Source of the DNA: Spirodela intermedia
Taxonomy: Eukaryota; Streptophyta; Magnoliopsida; Alismatales; Araceae
Direction: 5' to 3'
Assembly (NCBI GenBank): GCA_902729315.2
Contig: LR746268.1
Coordinates: 5,253,501-5,317,500 of the forward strand
DNA length: 64,000 bases
The notes beneath the pieces are model-generated. The model had not been told where the DNA came from. It made no database searches and was given only the letters and a program-made list of their open reading frames with translations. Position numbers and translations under genes: made by a program. Numbering within the stretch: position 1 is the stretch's first letter; every line of letters begins with the position of its first letter. Of this stretch, positions 42,133 to 53,296 are shown in pieces.

Positions 42133-42259
42133 CGACGCTCTTTAAAGAAACCCAAACCCCCGCAGAAAACCCTCCTCCACTCCCGTCCTTCACTAGCTCA
42201 GCGCGCTTTCCTCTCCTCGCTTCCCCTCCGCCTCCCCTCCCCCCCCCCTCTTCTTTGCC
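40015..42259. promoter_or_regulatory. Divergent promoter region of the ARM and CFL1-like genes
   Basis: 2.2 kb between diverging start codons. It contains a G-box CACGTG at 41368-41373, several TTGAC W-box cores (40144, 40410, 40475, 40590 and 41450-41470), and extensive purine/pyrimidine repeats near the CFL1-like start. No open frame with family resemblance; the Ser-Leu-rich open frames here come from microsatellites. Confidence 0.5.
41786..41914. repeat. (GA)n microsatellite with interruptions
   Basis: About 130 bases of nearly pure GA with GGGA and AAAG interruptions, followed by smaller GA (42031-42049) and CT (42099-42127) runs. All lie within 500 bases upstream of the CFL1-like start, so they are in its promoter or leader. 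GAGA tracts are targets of plant BBR/BPC proteins. Confidence 0.93.
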
Positions 42260-43446
42260 ATGGCGGCCCCCAACATCGACATTATAGCGGCGTCGCTCAG
42301 GAGCTGCTCCCTCGCTAGGGGGGCGGTTTCCTCGCCGGAGCCGCCTCCGTTCCGCCCAATCGGGGTGGATCTGCCGAGCGAGGGATCCACCGGCGGCGCA
42401 GTCGTCGAAGCCGCAGACACCACCCTGGAATTAAATTCCGAGGTCGCCCTTCCCTATCACTGGGAGCAGTGTCTCGACTTGAAGGTTCGACCATCTCGCT
42501 CTTCTTTAATGCTTCTCTCACCTCTCAATCATGTCATCAAGAAAGCTCGAATGTAGGACCAACAGGAATCCCTCCGACACAAGACCCTCCTCCCGGATTT
42601 AATGCCCTCTTGTCCTCCGCCTACCTAGAGGGGAGGAGGGGATCTTCACGTCGCAATCGCCTTCCCCTTCTGCCCTGTTTTCCTTTAGATCTCTCTTCTA
42701 TCCTTCTCCTGTCCTGCTGTCTATGGAAGCCCGTGGTGACCTGACGGAGTCGCCGCTTGGTTTCTTCTTCTCGTCCTCCCCACTTGGATCTGTGTCGGCG
42801 GCGGCTTCTCAGCTCTTTCTGTGTTTTTTTCTCTTCTGGGTTCGGAAACCGGTGAGAAGCTCGAGGACATGAGGTTTTGGGGGGTTTTCTGCCGTCCCCC
42901 CTCCGTTTCCATCTTCTCTGTCAATCGCCGGCCGGTGAAATTCTCGCGTCTCATCCTGCACCACTCCGGGTTGATTTCTGACAGCTCCATTGTCTCGTAC
43001 AGACAGGGAAGATCTACTACATAAACTGGAGCACAGGGGCGAAATCCATGGAGGATCCGCGGAAGTTCGCCGGATTCCGCGACAGGTACTACTCCGACGA
43101 GGATGAGGAGGAGGAGGACGGCGACGATGCTGATGACGAGAACGACGGCGTGGAGGACGACGACGACGGCGGGGACAGCTCGGAGGACTCCGCGACCACC
43201 GACAGCGACGACAACGGCAACTGCTCCTCCGCCTTCTCGTCCTCCTCCTCGGCCTCCTCGCGGGACACCATCGAGCGAGGCTGCGGCGCCGGCGGCTGGC
43301 GCGGCGGCGTCGCCGCCGGAGGGTCGGTGCTCGTCGCAGCGGGGTGCCGCGTCTGCATGATGTATGTGATGATACCGAAGCGGGAGGAGGAGTGCCCCCG
43401 TTGCGGTGGCCACGTCCTGCACTTCAGCCGGAGCGGCGACAGGTGA
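42260..43446 (+). CDS. CFL1: WW-domain protein, CURLY FLAG LEAF 1 (CFL1) type
   Basis: Two exons, 42260-42484 and 43003-43446; 222 residues, phase 0. A WW-type module spans the junction at residues about 66-95: LPYHWEQCLDLK then TGKIYYINWSTGAKSMEDPR, with the first Trp, the aromatic YY pair and the closing Pro. It is followed by a long Asp/Glu tract (residues about 105-145), a serine run, and a C-terminal GCRVCMMYVMIPKREEECPRCGG segment with two CxxC knuckles resembling a zinc ribbon, ending LHFSRSGD. This combination is that of rice and Arabidopsis CFL1, which represses cuticle development by binding an HD-ZIP IV factor (HDG1). The start ATG lies in a good context (GCCATGG) and its leader is rich in CT repeats. 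Confidence 0.9.
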
Positions 43447-45028
43447 CCCTCCGATCTGAAAGTGACTCCGCCATGGAGAGAACTGGAAGAGAGAGATCTA
43501 GACCTGGGGAGTTTTCGATTCTCCTCATTCTCTGCTCATTTGCAAGAGGAAGATGGAAAAGGAAAGAAGGGGAGGACGACGACAAAGCTTCGCCCTTTAT
43601 TATTCATTCATCTTCTTCATTAGTTATCTACCTCCTCCTCTCCCCCTTCTTCTTCTTCTTCCTCCTCGGGCGGGAACCAAAACAGGGCTCCCGGGCGTTT
43701 TGAATCATTACAGTTACGCCCTGAATCATGGCCGCCATGAGTGATCCTGCTGGAGCAAGTGTTGTCAACACATCGCTGCAGAGCTAGAGCTAGCGAGAGA
43801 GAGAGAGAGAGAGAGACAGACAGAGAGGGAGAGGGGGACTCTCGGGGGCCGCGACGGGGGAATAAAGCGGAGTGCGGCACGAGAGCTGATCTGCGACTGA
43901 GGCAGACAACGGAACCTTTCCTCGGTGGGCAGTAAGGAATCTCCACAGAGCGTGCCGCAGGGGAGGAGCAGAAGAGGACGAGGGGAGAGACAGGCATGGG
44001 AGGAAGGAGAGAGAAGGGAACTGCGTCGAGCGGAGCACAGGGATGCCCCGTGGTCTGTGAGAATCTCGCTCTCCACGCCCGCCGGTGCTGCCGCCTGCGA
44101 ATGGACTGCTCCCCCACCCCCCTCTCTCCTTACCCTGACCTCTCTGTCTCGTAGCGGCCCTTGTTCCCCACCTCTCCGTCTCTGTCTCTCTCTATCTCTA
44201 TCTCTATCTCTGTCTCTCTCTCTCTCTTTCTCTGTCTAGCTCTCCCTTACTCTCCCTGCTCCTCACACTCCCTTTTGCCCTGCTTTCTCACGCAGTGGAA
44301 GACAAAATTGAGCAGGAGCTGACCCACTACTGTTGACCCGAGTCTTCTCTCGTCTGCCCCCCCGTCCTCTCCCGAGCTCATCCCCCGGCTTTTCTCTCCC
44401 TCATCTTCTCACAAAAGAGAGACCAGCCTATAAAAAATATGAGAGAGAGAGAGAGAGAGAGTTCCGTGGCCGCTGAGCTCTGCTGGTTTTCCACTGTTTC
44501 TCCTCGTGAAATAGGGCAGACTACTCCACAGGAACTCCACCGTGTTGGCACGACGGCGACTCCACCGATACATGGTCTCTCCCTCTCCCTCTCCCTGTGT
44601 CTCTCTGATACGTCTCATGAAGGAAATAGCCTACGTGAATCAGAGTCATCCCCGAAACCCAAGATCTCAACTGTCGCACCGAGACGCAAGCTGCTGGAAT
44701 CGTTCTCTCGCTCACGATCTCCCACTCGATCCTTCTTCCTCACGCAGCCCACCCAGCTCCTCTCTGAATCACTGATATCTACGGAAGCTTTTCTCAAGCT
44801 CTTCTCGTGCACGAAGGATGTTCGTCGAAATGCCAAACGGCCAACACTTCGACAAGAGAAGATTCTTTGTCCGAGAGAGAGAGAGAGAGAGAGGTTGACC
44901 AAGGAAAATCGAGAAGCGATAAAGACTCCCATACAGGCAAATAGTACAATATATCTATGACTGTGGAGAGGAAGGAGTGGAGAGAAGGGCGTCCAGTGAG
45001 ACCTTCACGGGCCTCTCACCGCAAGAGC
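43447..45028. other. Convergent 3' regions of the CFL1-like and GEM-like genes
   Basis: 1.6 kb between facing stop codons, filled with interrupted GA/CT tracts (43795-43815, 44178-44229, 44439-44461 and 44874-44893). The many open frames are low in complexity and none shows a domain. No gene recognised. Confidence 0.5.
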
Positions 45029-46038
45029 CTACTGGCTCTGCACCTGGGCGACCGCAGGGTCGGCCGTCCGAAGCGATGCCGCGAAATGGGAGACAGCTTC
45101 AATAAGGTGGTTCGATGCCTTCTCGTAGTTCACGAAGCCCATGAACCAGAACTCGTGGCCGTCGACGGTGACGATCTGGATGTACTTCTCCGGCGGGTTC
45201 TCCTTCATGGTCACCGGGTTCACGCTGGCGATCCTCGCCAAGGGGACGACGACCTGCTCGAAAAACGGCGGTCAGCACCTGTGAATTCCTCAATCCGAAG
45301 GAAGGAATCTCTGTCTAATCTCGACGGTTGCTTACCTTGTAGTAGCTCCAGGCTTCCTGGCCGGAGGGGGCGGTGAATGAGAGGGGGCGGTCGCTGCAGA
45401 AGGCGACGTTGACGTTGGACAGGTAGAGAGTCCCGGCGACGGGGCCGGTGGCAGTGGAGAGGTAGCAGGCGAACGTCTTCTTCAACCTCTCGCTGGGGTC
45501 CGTAGGGAAGCTGCGCTTGAAGAGTGGCTCGAACCCACCCTCTGTTATCGCCTTCGCCGCCAATCCCAGCTTTCCCCAGGCCACCTTCGTCTTCGATGGC
45601 GCCGTGTTCACTGTGAATTCCACGATTTCAATGTTTCCATCAATAAAATTACCGATCTTGGATCAATCAAACCAAATAAACCATTAACCTGCAGAAAACA
45701 AAAGCCCCCCTTCTCCCTCTCTCTATCTCTCTCTCTCTCTCTCTTGACTTACGATTGAACCAGACGTTGGTGGCGAGGGTCTCTGTCTTCGCGGTCCAGG
45801 TGTTGAAGTAGTCGAGAATCGTCTCCATGGGGCTGTTCGTCGACTTGTCCACTGGCGTGCGGTCCAGGAGATACGGCGGCGGCACGTCCTCGTGCGCAGG
45901 GATCGCCGAGGCGGCCTGCTGATTGTGCGGATGCGCCGACGGCGCTGCCGGCGGACCCATGTGTCTCGTCCTCCACTGATCCTCCCCAATCCCCTCTGTC
46001 GACGGCGCCGGAGGAGGCTGCTGGTTGCCCTCCGCCAT
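45029..46038 (-). CDS. GER5: GEM-like protein 5 (GRAM domain, ABA-responsive)
   Basis: Three exons on the minus strand: 46038-45753, 45610-45336 and 45253-45029; 261 residues, phases 1 and 0. The N-terminal 70 residues are Pro/Ala/Gln-rich and probably disordered. Then come SPMETILDYFNTWTAKTETL, NVWFNLNTAPS and AWGKLGLAAKAITEGGFE, followed by the GRAM domain: KKTFACYLSTATGPVAGTLY, LSNVNVAFCSDRPLSFTAPS, GQEAWSYYKVVVPL and PPEKYIQIVTVDGHEFWFMG. This is the GLABRA2-expression-modulator-like family; the closest Arabidopsis member by these strings is GER5 (At5g13200), induced by ABA and stress and linked to seed dormancy. GRAM domains bind phosphoinositides at membranes. Start is at MAEGNQQPPPA, in GCCATGG context. 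A TATA box and G-box lie just upstream. Confidence 0.94.
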
Positions 46039-46156
46039 GGCTAGAACTTGCAAGAGGATGATGAACCAAGCGTCCGAGATGACAGGAGATGGATGAAACT
46101 CGCCTGAGAAAGGAGAGAACGATGCAGATGAAAGGTTGTGGAGAGCCGGTAAGAAG

Positions 46157-46163
46157 TTTTATA
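46157..46163 (-). promoter_or_regulatory. TATA box of the GEM-like gene
   Basis: On the minus strand the sequence reads TATAAAA, about 120 bases upstream of the ATG at 46038. It is the only good TATA match in the interval and sits about 75 bases downstream of a G-box. Confidence 0.6.
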
Positions 46164-46236
46164 GACGGTCTCTCTTTGTAATGATGACCACAGTGGAGGA
46201 CCCTTTAGAACAAGGCTTCCTTCACTCTAAAGCTAA

Positions 46237-46242
46237 CACGTG
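46237..46242. promoter_or_regulatory. G-box/ABRE (ACACGTGT)
   Basis: CACGTG palindrome in the context ACACGTGTA, 199 bases upstream of the GEM-like start and about 690 bases upstream of the JAZ start. ACGTG-core elements are bound by ABF/AREB bZIP factors and G-boxes by MYC2-type bHLH factors. Either fits the neighbours: one gene is ABA-responsive and the other is a jasmonate repressor. Confidence 0.6.
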
Positions 46243-46602
46243 TATTCCACGCGTCAGTCCCAACGCGTCTCCGCCGGCATGGAAGCTTCCAAAAGTCCCA
46301 TCCATTTTCTTCTGGAAGGCCGACGTCTCTCTTCGTTATCCACTGAGGGCTTAATGGACCCGACGACACGGCCCAATTTTCACCTATCTTCTCCGCCCAC
46401 ATGGGAAATATTCCTCCGCTGAAGAGGGTCAGGTTACCAACTTTTAGTTCTTATGGAGAAGTTGACTTCGTGAGGTATACTATTCCGTCACCCTCGGACG
46501 CGTTGATCGGAATCGGAACCGGCCGACTCCGCGGGGGCTGCGCGTTTTGAGCTGAATTCCCTTCAAAGATCGAAATCGGGCAGTACGATCGATGTTATCC
46601 GG

Positions 46603-46608
46603 CACGTT
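46603..46608 (-). promoter_or_regulatory. T/G-box AACGTG upstream of the JAZ gene
   Basis: AACGTG on the minus strand, about 325 bases upstream of the JAZ start codon. T/G-boxes are known MYC2 sites in jasmonate-responsive promoters. A single six-base match is weak evidence alone. Confidence 0.35.
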
Positions 46609-46931
46609 TTAGAGCTCATTTTGCGGTTTGATCTCCGACCCGACTACGGGATTCGCGGCGGCGCCGCTCTCGCTATCGGGGGCCAGGACCTTGCCGACCT
46701 GCCTGCCCTCCACGCCATTGCGCTTTGGCCCTACTTCCCTTGTTCCCCTTCCGACGTTCGAAAGACGGCTGTCGGCTTACCCCAGTCCCACGCGTTTTCC
46801 ATGCACTGCTGGCGGTCTGTTTTCGTTTTCTTCCTCCCTTTCTTCCTGTCTTCCTTTTTTTCCTGCCGCCGGCGTCCCTTGTTTAAAGGAGAGCCAGCAG
46901 AGGGACAGCGGAAGTGGAAGAGCTGGGGAAC

Positions 46932-47709
46932 ATGTCGGAGGCAACCGTCGACACCGACTTCTTCAGGGACGAGGCGCAGATTGCCCCTCCTGGAAGGAGC
47001 GGATCTTCGTATCGAGGTCCCTCTCTCTCTCTCTCTCTCTCTAAGATTCAAGCTCTCCGGTCTGATGAATCCGCCGCAACTTATTTCGCCGATCGTTTTA
47101 ATTTCCAGGGATCCAGAGCGTGGTCTCCAGGATAAGCCCGCAGCTCCTCGTGACGGTGATGGATGCCACCGCCCCGGGGGGGCCTTTCAATAGAACCGCC
47201 CGCCGGGGCCAATCAGGGACGACTCCGCTGACCATCTTCTTCAATGGCAGTGTCACAGCCTTCGACGTCACTCCGGACGAGGTTTGAACCTTTCTCTTCC
47301 TTCGTGGTTCCCCCCCGGTCGTGAAGGCGTAACGGTAATCATACTCCTCCACCGTGCGACTCCAGGCAGAGCGAATTATTAGGTTGGTAGAGGCTTCGAC
47401 GTCCAGGGCTCGCGTGGACGGCGGTGGCCGTGCAGAGGAAGGTGAGGTTGACTTAGGAGGACGTCAGCGCGTGCTAATCTGTCTTCCCGATACGTTCTTG
47501 ATGCGCCCTCCCCTCTTATTCGTGTAGATCTACCCATTGCAAGGAGAAAGTCACTCCGTAGGTTCATGGAGAAACGCAAGGAGAGGTACTGGCCAGTGAA
47601 CACCTCCTCTCTCTCTCTCTCTCGCTCTTCTCTTAGGACGTGTCTTTAACTTGGCCTTTTTGTTATTCCGCGTGGCAGGTTGGCGTCATTTTCGCCCTAT
47701 CGTCGGTGA
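46932..47709 (+). CDS. JAZ10: JAZ10/TIFY9-type jasmonate repressor
   Basis: Five exons: 46932-47016, 47109-47281, 47366-47441, 47528-47585 and 47679-47709; 140 residues, all phases consistent. N-terminus MSEATVDTDFF and YRGIQSVVSRISPQLL resemble the start and cryptic MYC-interaction region of JAZ10. The TIFY/ZIM domain (residues about 67-100) reads PLTIFFNGSVTAFDVTPDEA, with Phe for Tyr in TIFY. The Jas motif begins DLPIARRKSLRRFMEKRKER, containing the LPIARR degron and SL..F..KR..R, and closes with LASFSPY from the last exon. JAZ proteins bind MYC factors, are degraded through COI1 and JA-Ile, and recruit NINJA through the TIFY part. The protein is short for the family, with little between TIFY and Jas. 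An intron splits Jas exactly before Leu of the X5PY part. Confidence 0.93.
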
Positions 47710-48704
47710 AAGTCGCTGGTAGGAAACAGGATCAAGAAACGTTCATCAGCTGTGGCAATTTTCCCAGAAACTGGACATTGGCGCCTGCCTACGACAGGAC
47801 GGTCCTGTGAATCCGGATCTTATTCGCCAAGATGGAGGGATCCGTTTGGTTAGCTTCGCACGTGCTTCGGACACGCCGGCTTTGGCTTAAAGCCGGGTCG
47901 ACGCTTAGGGATTTAGAATAAGATAAGGCCAATACAGCAGATCTTCACTAAACACTGCCCAACCTACGTCTCTCTCTCTCTCTCTCTCTCTCTCGTGCGA
48001 CTGGGCTTGTGCTTGGGCTTCAAGTAGACTCAGCTTGGATGTGCACTTCTCTCATCGTTTCTGGGTTGACTCGCATTTCATTCTTCAAAAGCAGTAATTT
48101 CTGCACCGATTCTGACCTCGACTGACGTGATTTGAGATTGCATGATTCTCGAAATAATCATCTAATGGAATTTATGGATAATAAAAAAATTAGGAAACCA
48201 AGGACCATATGAGCTTAACCAGTCCGCTCTCCTGCTGGGCTCAACAGGGCCAAAACCCTCCCAAACTCGGACTCGATTGGATGAGTGACGGAAAATGGAT
48301 CCACTGCCGATTCTGATATTTTATTGGACAAGCTTCAAGCGGTCTTGCCAGCCGTGACGAGTCCACATTGACATTTTTTTACGTGAGTTGACTAAAAAAG
48401 GTCTAGTTGGGAGGCTACACCGGCAATGTTGGATCCTCGACCAGATCAGGGGTTTCAATCAAAGCGGCGAAATAGAAGATCTACGTGACCCCCTGCTATC
48501 TCTGTTCTTCTTCATTCAAAACAGGTCATCCCAATCGGTCGATTCATGGGAAAAACATGAAGCTGTGAAGTTAGATCGCACAAAATTATTTAATTTATTT
48601 GATAATGATTTACAGATAATCCCACAACGTGTGGAACCGACATTTCTTTTAAGAAACGTCTTCTTCCTCATGTTTGCGACGTATGTGCGAATTTTTATGT
48701 TAAA

Positions 48705-48856
48705 TAATTTTTAATTAAGTTTATTATCATGGTAGGAAGTAACTCCATCTTTACATGCACGTACTTAGCTTTACATTGAATAAATTTTAAGTATGTTTAT
48801 TGACATGGTAGGAGGTAACTCCATCTTTACATGCACGTACTTACCTTTACATTAAA
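48705..48856. repeat. Two-copy tandem repeat, 76-base period
   Basis: Both copies share TTTATT..CATGGTAGG, AAGTAACTCCATC or GGTAACTCCATC, TTTACATGCACGTACTTA and CTTTACATT, spaced 76 bases apart (for example ATGGTAGG at 48730 and 48806), with a few mismatches. AT-rich, non-coding. Confidence 0.85.
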
Positions 48857-51800
48857 TAATATGAGTACCAACTCCATCCTCAACCTCAACCGGTGATTAT
48901 CCTGTTCTGACGAGCACGGCGGACCCCGTACGTTCCGGGCCCGGGGACGCCCACCTTACGGAGGAGTAGACATGACGTCTTCGCCGACGGCAGAGTCCGG
49001 GGGGTCCCAGGAACTCCGAGGAGAGCTTTCCGGCGAGAAGACCAGGATGTGCAACACGGTCAAATAAATTCCCACCTCAGTCATGATCTCGGGCTCTATG
49101 TATCAGAAAATATGGACCTTTAAAGTCACATTAATTGTCTTCGGGCCACCGTGCCTCCCTCCCTGTCAGCGGCCGAGGTACGTGTTGCCAGTGGGCATAG
49201 CCGTCTCGGCATGGGCTGCGCAGGTTGCCTGCCTTGATCGCAGCCCTTCGAGGGCATTGATGAGTCTGCGAGTTCTCTCTCGCTGGCCACTGCAGCCGCA
49301 GCTCCACCTTACGAGTCCGAGGAGCAACGGTGCCGACGATGATTCCGACGGGTCTCTGTAGCCACAGATGCGTGAGGGGCCATGCGCAGCAGCTGTCATC
49401 CTCCGCCATGTCCGCAGTCGCCGGAGCGTCGTGGACTGCCGGAGGCAGGCCAGATGGCTCGCTTGCTGTGTAATCTTTGGAGGTTTCTCATGCGGCCTTC
49501 GGTTCCGTATGGCTGCTGAGAACAGTCCATATATATATATATATAATTACTCCATTCCTTATCACTTGGTTTCGGATAGGATGAATCAACAGTTTTTTTT
49601 TAAATGCCGCGTTTTACCTTATTTATATGTTATTCTTTTTCTTCATTACTCATCTTTAAGGGTTACTAGTCTCGTCTTGGTGGAGACTCTGATATCGGAT
49701 GCGATCGCCTAAGATTTTCGCCGGACTCGATTACTGGTTTTGGCTAAAAAAAGAAGATAATCACATGTTAATATTTTATTATAACATTTTCATGATTAAG
49801 TTCTTTTTAAGGCCATTCGTTAACGTTAGAAAAGATAAAGGGGAAATTTACTCCCACGAGGACGGACGGACGTGACCAGGGACCTATTTGCGAAGGTGTT
49901 AAGGAAGAAAATTCTGGGATATTCTTCCCAATTAAAATGTGAAGATACAATTTAATTACCGGTTGATATATTCCGCTTTCGTCGTTTTTTACGGCAAGAA
50001 GTTTCAAAATTATGCAAAAATGTGGACCTGCGACTGATGGAAACAGAGGGAGAGAGAGATAGAGATAGATAGATAGATAGATAGATGGAGAGAGAGAGAG
50101 AGAGAGATGATCTCCGCCGATCGAGTCGATGCCATCATGTATAACCAGCATGAACACCGTCGCCGCAGAACGTCGATGTCGAATCATCATCCATCGATAA
50201 AAATCGGTGAAAGAAGACCGGATAAACTTACGAACCAAGGCTTTTAGATGAAAAAAAAACAAAGTGCTTGGGGATGCGGGGGAATGCTCCCAAAGGCCTC
50301 CTCCTACTTCGACGTCCCGAACAGACCTGCCCGAGCTCCCCAATGGAACTAGGCATTGGCGGTCTACTGTAACACGGAGAAAACATGAAGTTCCTTTCAT
50401 TTCTCTCATTGGCTAAGCATGACTCACCGTAGCTGTGTCAGTGCTTCAACTACAACGGGGAGTCGTTTTCGTGGAGACTTGAGGAATATGAACTAGGATC
50501 TCCCGTATGTCTTGCCGGAATGCAATCTTGCATCCAAGATCTCTCCGATTTGAAAGACTGCGTTCTCTCATCCCAAAACACTCAGGTGCCAGGTGAAAGG
50601 ATTCGAGAATCAATGCTACAAGATGAGATCTGCCGTCTGTTTACTGGAACTCTGGCAGATCAAACGCGAACTCTGGCGGGAGGGGTTTTACTAACACAAA
50701 CGAGAGTTCAAGCGGACGCTGAATTCTCGTACGGTGATCCCCGGAGAAACTTGTTCCTATTTTGCAAGCTGTGACCTTTGGACTTTCTTCCTCCCCACCC
50801 CGACGGATCTCGTCTTCTAGCATCTCTTCTGTTGTGAAAGTATTAAGCAAGCTGTGAATCGACGGACATCGTGTAGAAAATTTTGCATTAATTCCGTTAT
50901 CTTTCAAAAATGTGTACGGGTTAGTGATGATACAAAGACCTCTCCAAGTTTATTGGACTCGTTCTTTCCATTGTTTTTACGAAATTAGAGAACCTTTTCT
51001 AGAGAATGTCATGAAAATCTACCACGAAGAAAGTTTTTCTCCAACGTCTGATTCTTGGAGACTCTGCACAAGTGGTTTGTTGCAACTTAATTCCGCTCTC
51101 CTCCTTTCTCCATCAGGCACTTTCTCTCTCCTTTGTATGCCTACCTCTTTGTACAAACATACGGACAAATGTCCCACTCATTCAATTACATGTCGCCATT
51201 GACATCTCTCCAACTTGAGCCTACTTGTTGCTTCTCTGTGTGTTTGTGTATGCGCGCGTCTGTCTCTGTCTTCGTATTTGCGTGTGCACATGTTATGTAT
51301 AATCACTCGGCATGACGAAACTTGTATTTGCCTCTCTTCTAAGAAATAATACATGCCCAGAAGAAAAACAGTAATCTTGATAAACACGGCCAAACTATAC
51401 AAATGAGAGTCTTGTTAACTAAACAGCCTGCCATTATTCATAAATGGAGGAAGAAGGGAGTTTCCGTCTTCCGAATATTCATCATGCAACATGAAAGTCA
51501 GAATGAAAACACACTTAGACTTTTGGTTCTCACTGTTACTGATCTAATTCTTGGCATGTTCAAAACCATACAAAAATAAACTATTTTGTTGACCACAAAA
51601 GGCCCTCTTGATTGGTTCCCATTTCCTTGAACCATTACGCCTATTGTAAGCCGAAATCTTTCTCACCGTTAACAGAAGGAATGTCTTTGCCCGGTATCTT
51701 CTCGGAATCATTGCCTCCTCGAAGACGGCGCACATCACATATTAATTAGGTCAGAAGACGCCTTGGGAGAGTCCTATGATCACGTTGACTTTCTCCTCAG

Positions 51801-52395
51801 GGATTCAATGGCAAATACTCTATCCACCCAGAATCAAGCCGAGCTTCATCAAATATCTCCGCTCGCCGAGGTACGGTTGTAAGTTCTTAAAACGAAAATT
51901 CAACATAACTGTTTGACATCTGCAGGGGAAAAGTATTTGGTACGTGAAGTTCGTTATACGTACTAGATTCCCCATCTACTGATTAATCATAATGTCCGCA
52001 TGCATCACATGACGAATAACTCTGGTACGAACAAAGGCTAAACTTTTAAACGAGAACAGATGACACATCACATTTAATGCGCGACTTTGGGCTAAGACGT
52101 CGAGTCGTGAGGATTGGAGTAGTACATTCAGCCGGGGAAGTCAAAACTCCGGTGAGTATCCTAGGAACTGAGCGACCCAGCCGTCGGATTCATTTCCCCT
52201 CTTTCATTGTTGAAGGAAGCCTCTAAGTAGGAGCCTGTGCATTTGGCGCACAGTAGAGATGCCGGTTCACTATGGATGAACATGAGTCTACAAGCGGGAG
52301 TCCTAAAAATGGGCCTTTCTTCGGACTTTGCTTGTATGTCGCACACGCCCGAATCCACACTAAACAAGTGCGAAGAAAGTCTCCAATTCCACCCC

Positions 52396-52479
<84 letters not shown>

Positions 52480-52500
52480 ATCTATCTATCTATCGATCGA
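52396..52500. repeat. (CT)n followed by (TATC)n microsatellite
   Basis: About 80 bases of CT repeats ending at 52476, then TATC/GATC repeats to about 52500. It is about 0.8 kb upstream of the bHLH start. Confidence 0.93.
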
Positions 52501-53296
52501 TCTCTCCCTCGGGATTCTGACGTGCGCGTTTGTTCAATAGATTTCATTAGGTCAGCTCTTGGGAGATTCATGCCTGGAGCAAGAACAACCTCTAGGTAGC
52601 TTATTGCGAAAGGATGCTGCGATGCCGTGATGCTGTCTCCTCGTCATTGCATTAATTGATTGTTTGTACATTACTATATTTCATGGTCACATAGTGTTTT
52701 CTCGATCTATTTCCTGCTTTTCATTCTTATGCATTTTATGATTAAAAAAATAATTGTATACTATATATTGCCCGAAATAGTTCCCAATGTGAAACTGAAG
52801 GGAATCCAGCCAAATCGTGGCGTCGATGAGGCTTTTCTCGTCTTTCGTTTTGTTCTTTACAATTAATAGCTTGATTGGACCACATCCCACTAAGGAAGAT
52901 ATGTTATAAAATAAATCCAGGTATTTTCATACTCATCAGCGCGACATTTCTGCAGAAGTATGTGAGAAACTCCATATTCATTTAGTGACGAAAACTTTAA
53001 GGAATAGGCGAAGTCACTTTCAACCTTTCTTCATTTGCAATAACCTCTTCGTTCTTCATTCGGGAAAGTCTACTGGGATAAAGATGATAAGACCAGTCAA
53101 ACGTACCTGCTCCTGCTCTCTCTCTCTCTCTCTCTCTCGCTCTCATATCAAATCTCTTCTTCCTTCTGCAGTCACAGCCCCGACCCAGCTCCCGACTTTA
53201 CATAAGGAGGCCACTTCGATCAACAGACGACACACCGCAGACTTTAATCCCTTTTCCTTCTTCTTCCCCTCTTTCCATCTTCACTTTCCAACGCAA

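Larger units (their letters stand above)
47710..53296. other. Intergenic region between JAZ and bHLH genes
   Basis: 5.6 kb, the largest gene-poor interval. Contents: CT run at 47969-47992; two copies of a 76-base tandem repeat at 48705-48856; a GC-rich patch at 48900-49480 with open frames but no domain; short TA run at 49531-49544; a GATA/GAGA tract at 50047-50106; and a long CT run at 52396-52476 followed by TATC repeats. No gene or intact transposon was recognised. Confidence 0.5.

Noticed and set aside
41701-42318. Glu/Arg-, Gln/Arg- and Ser/Leu-rich ORFs
   Set aside because: Direct translations of the GA/CT microsatellite on both strands.
52985-53296. In-frame N-terminal extension of the bHLH protein
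   Set aside because: The extension translates a CT repeat and AT-rich leader; [10 protein letters not shown] is the natural start.
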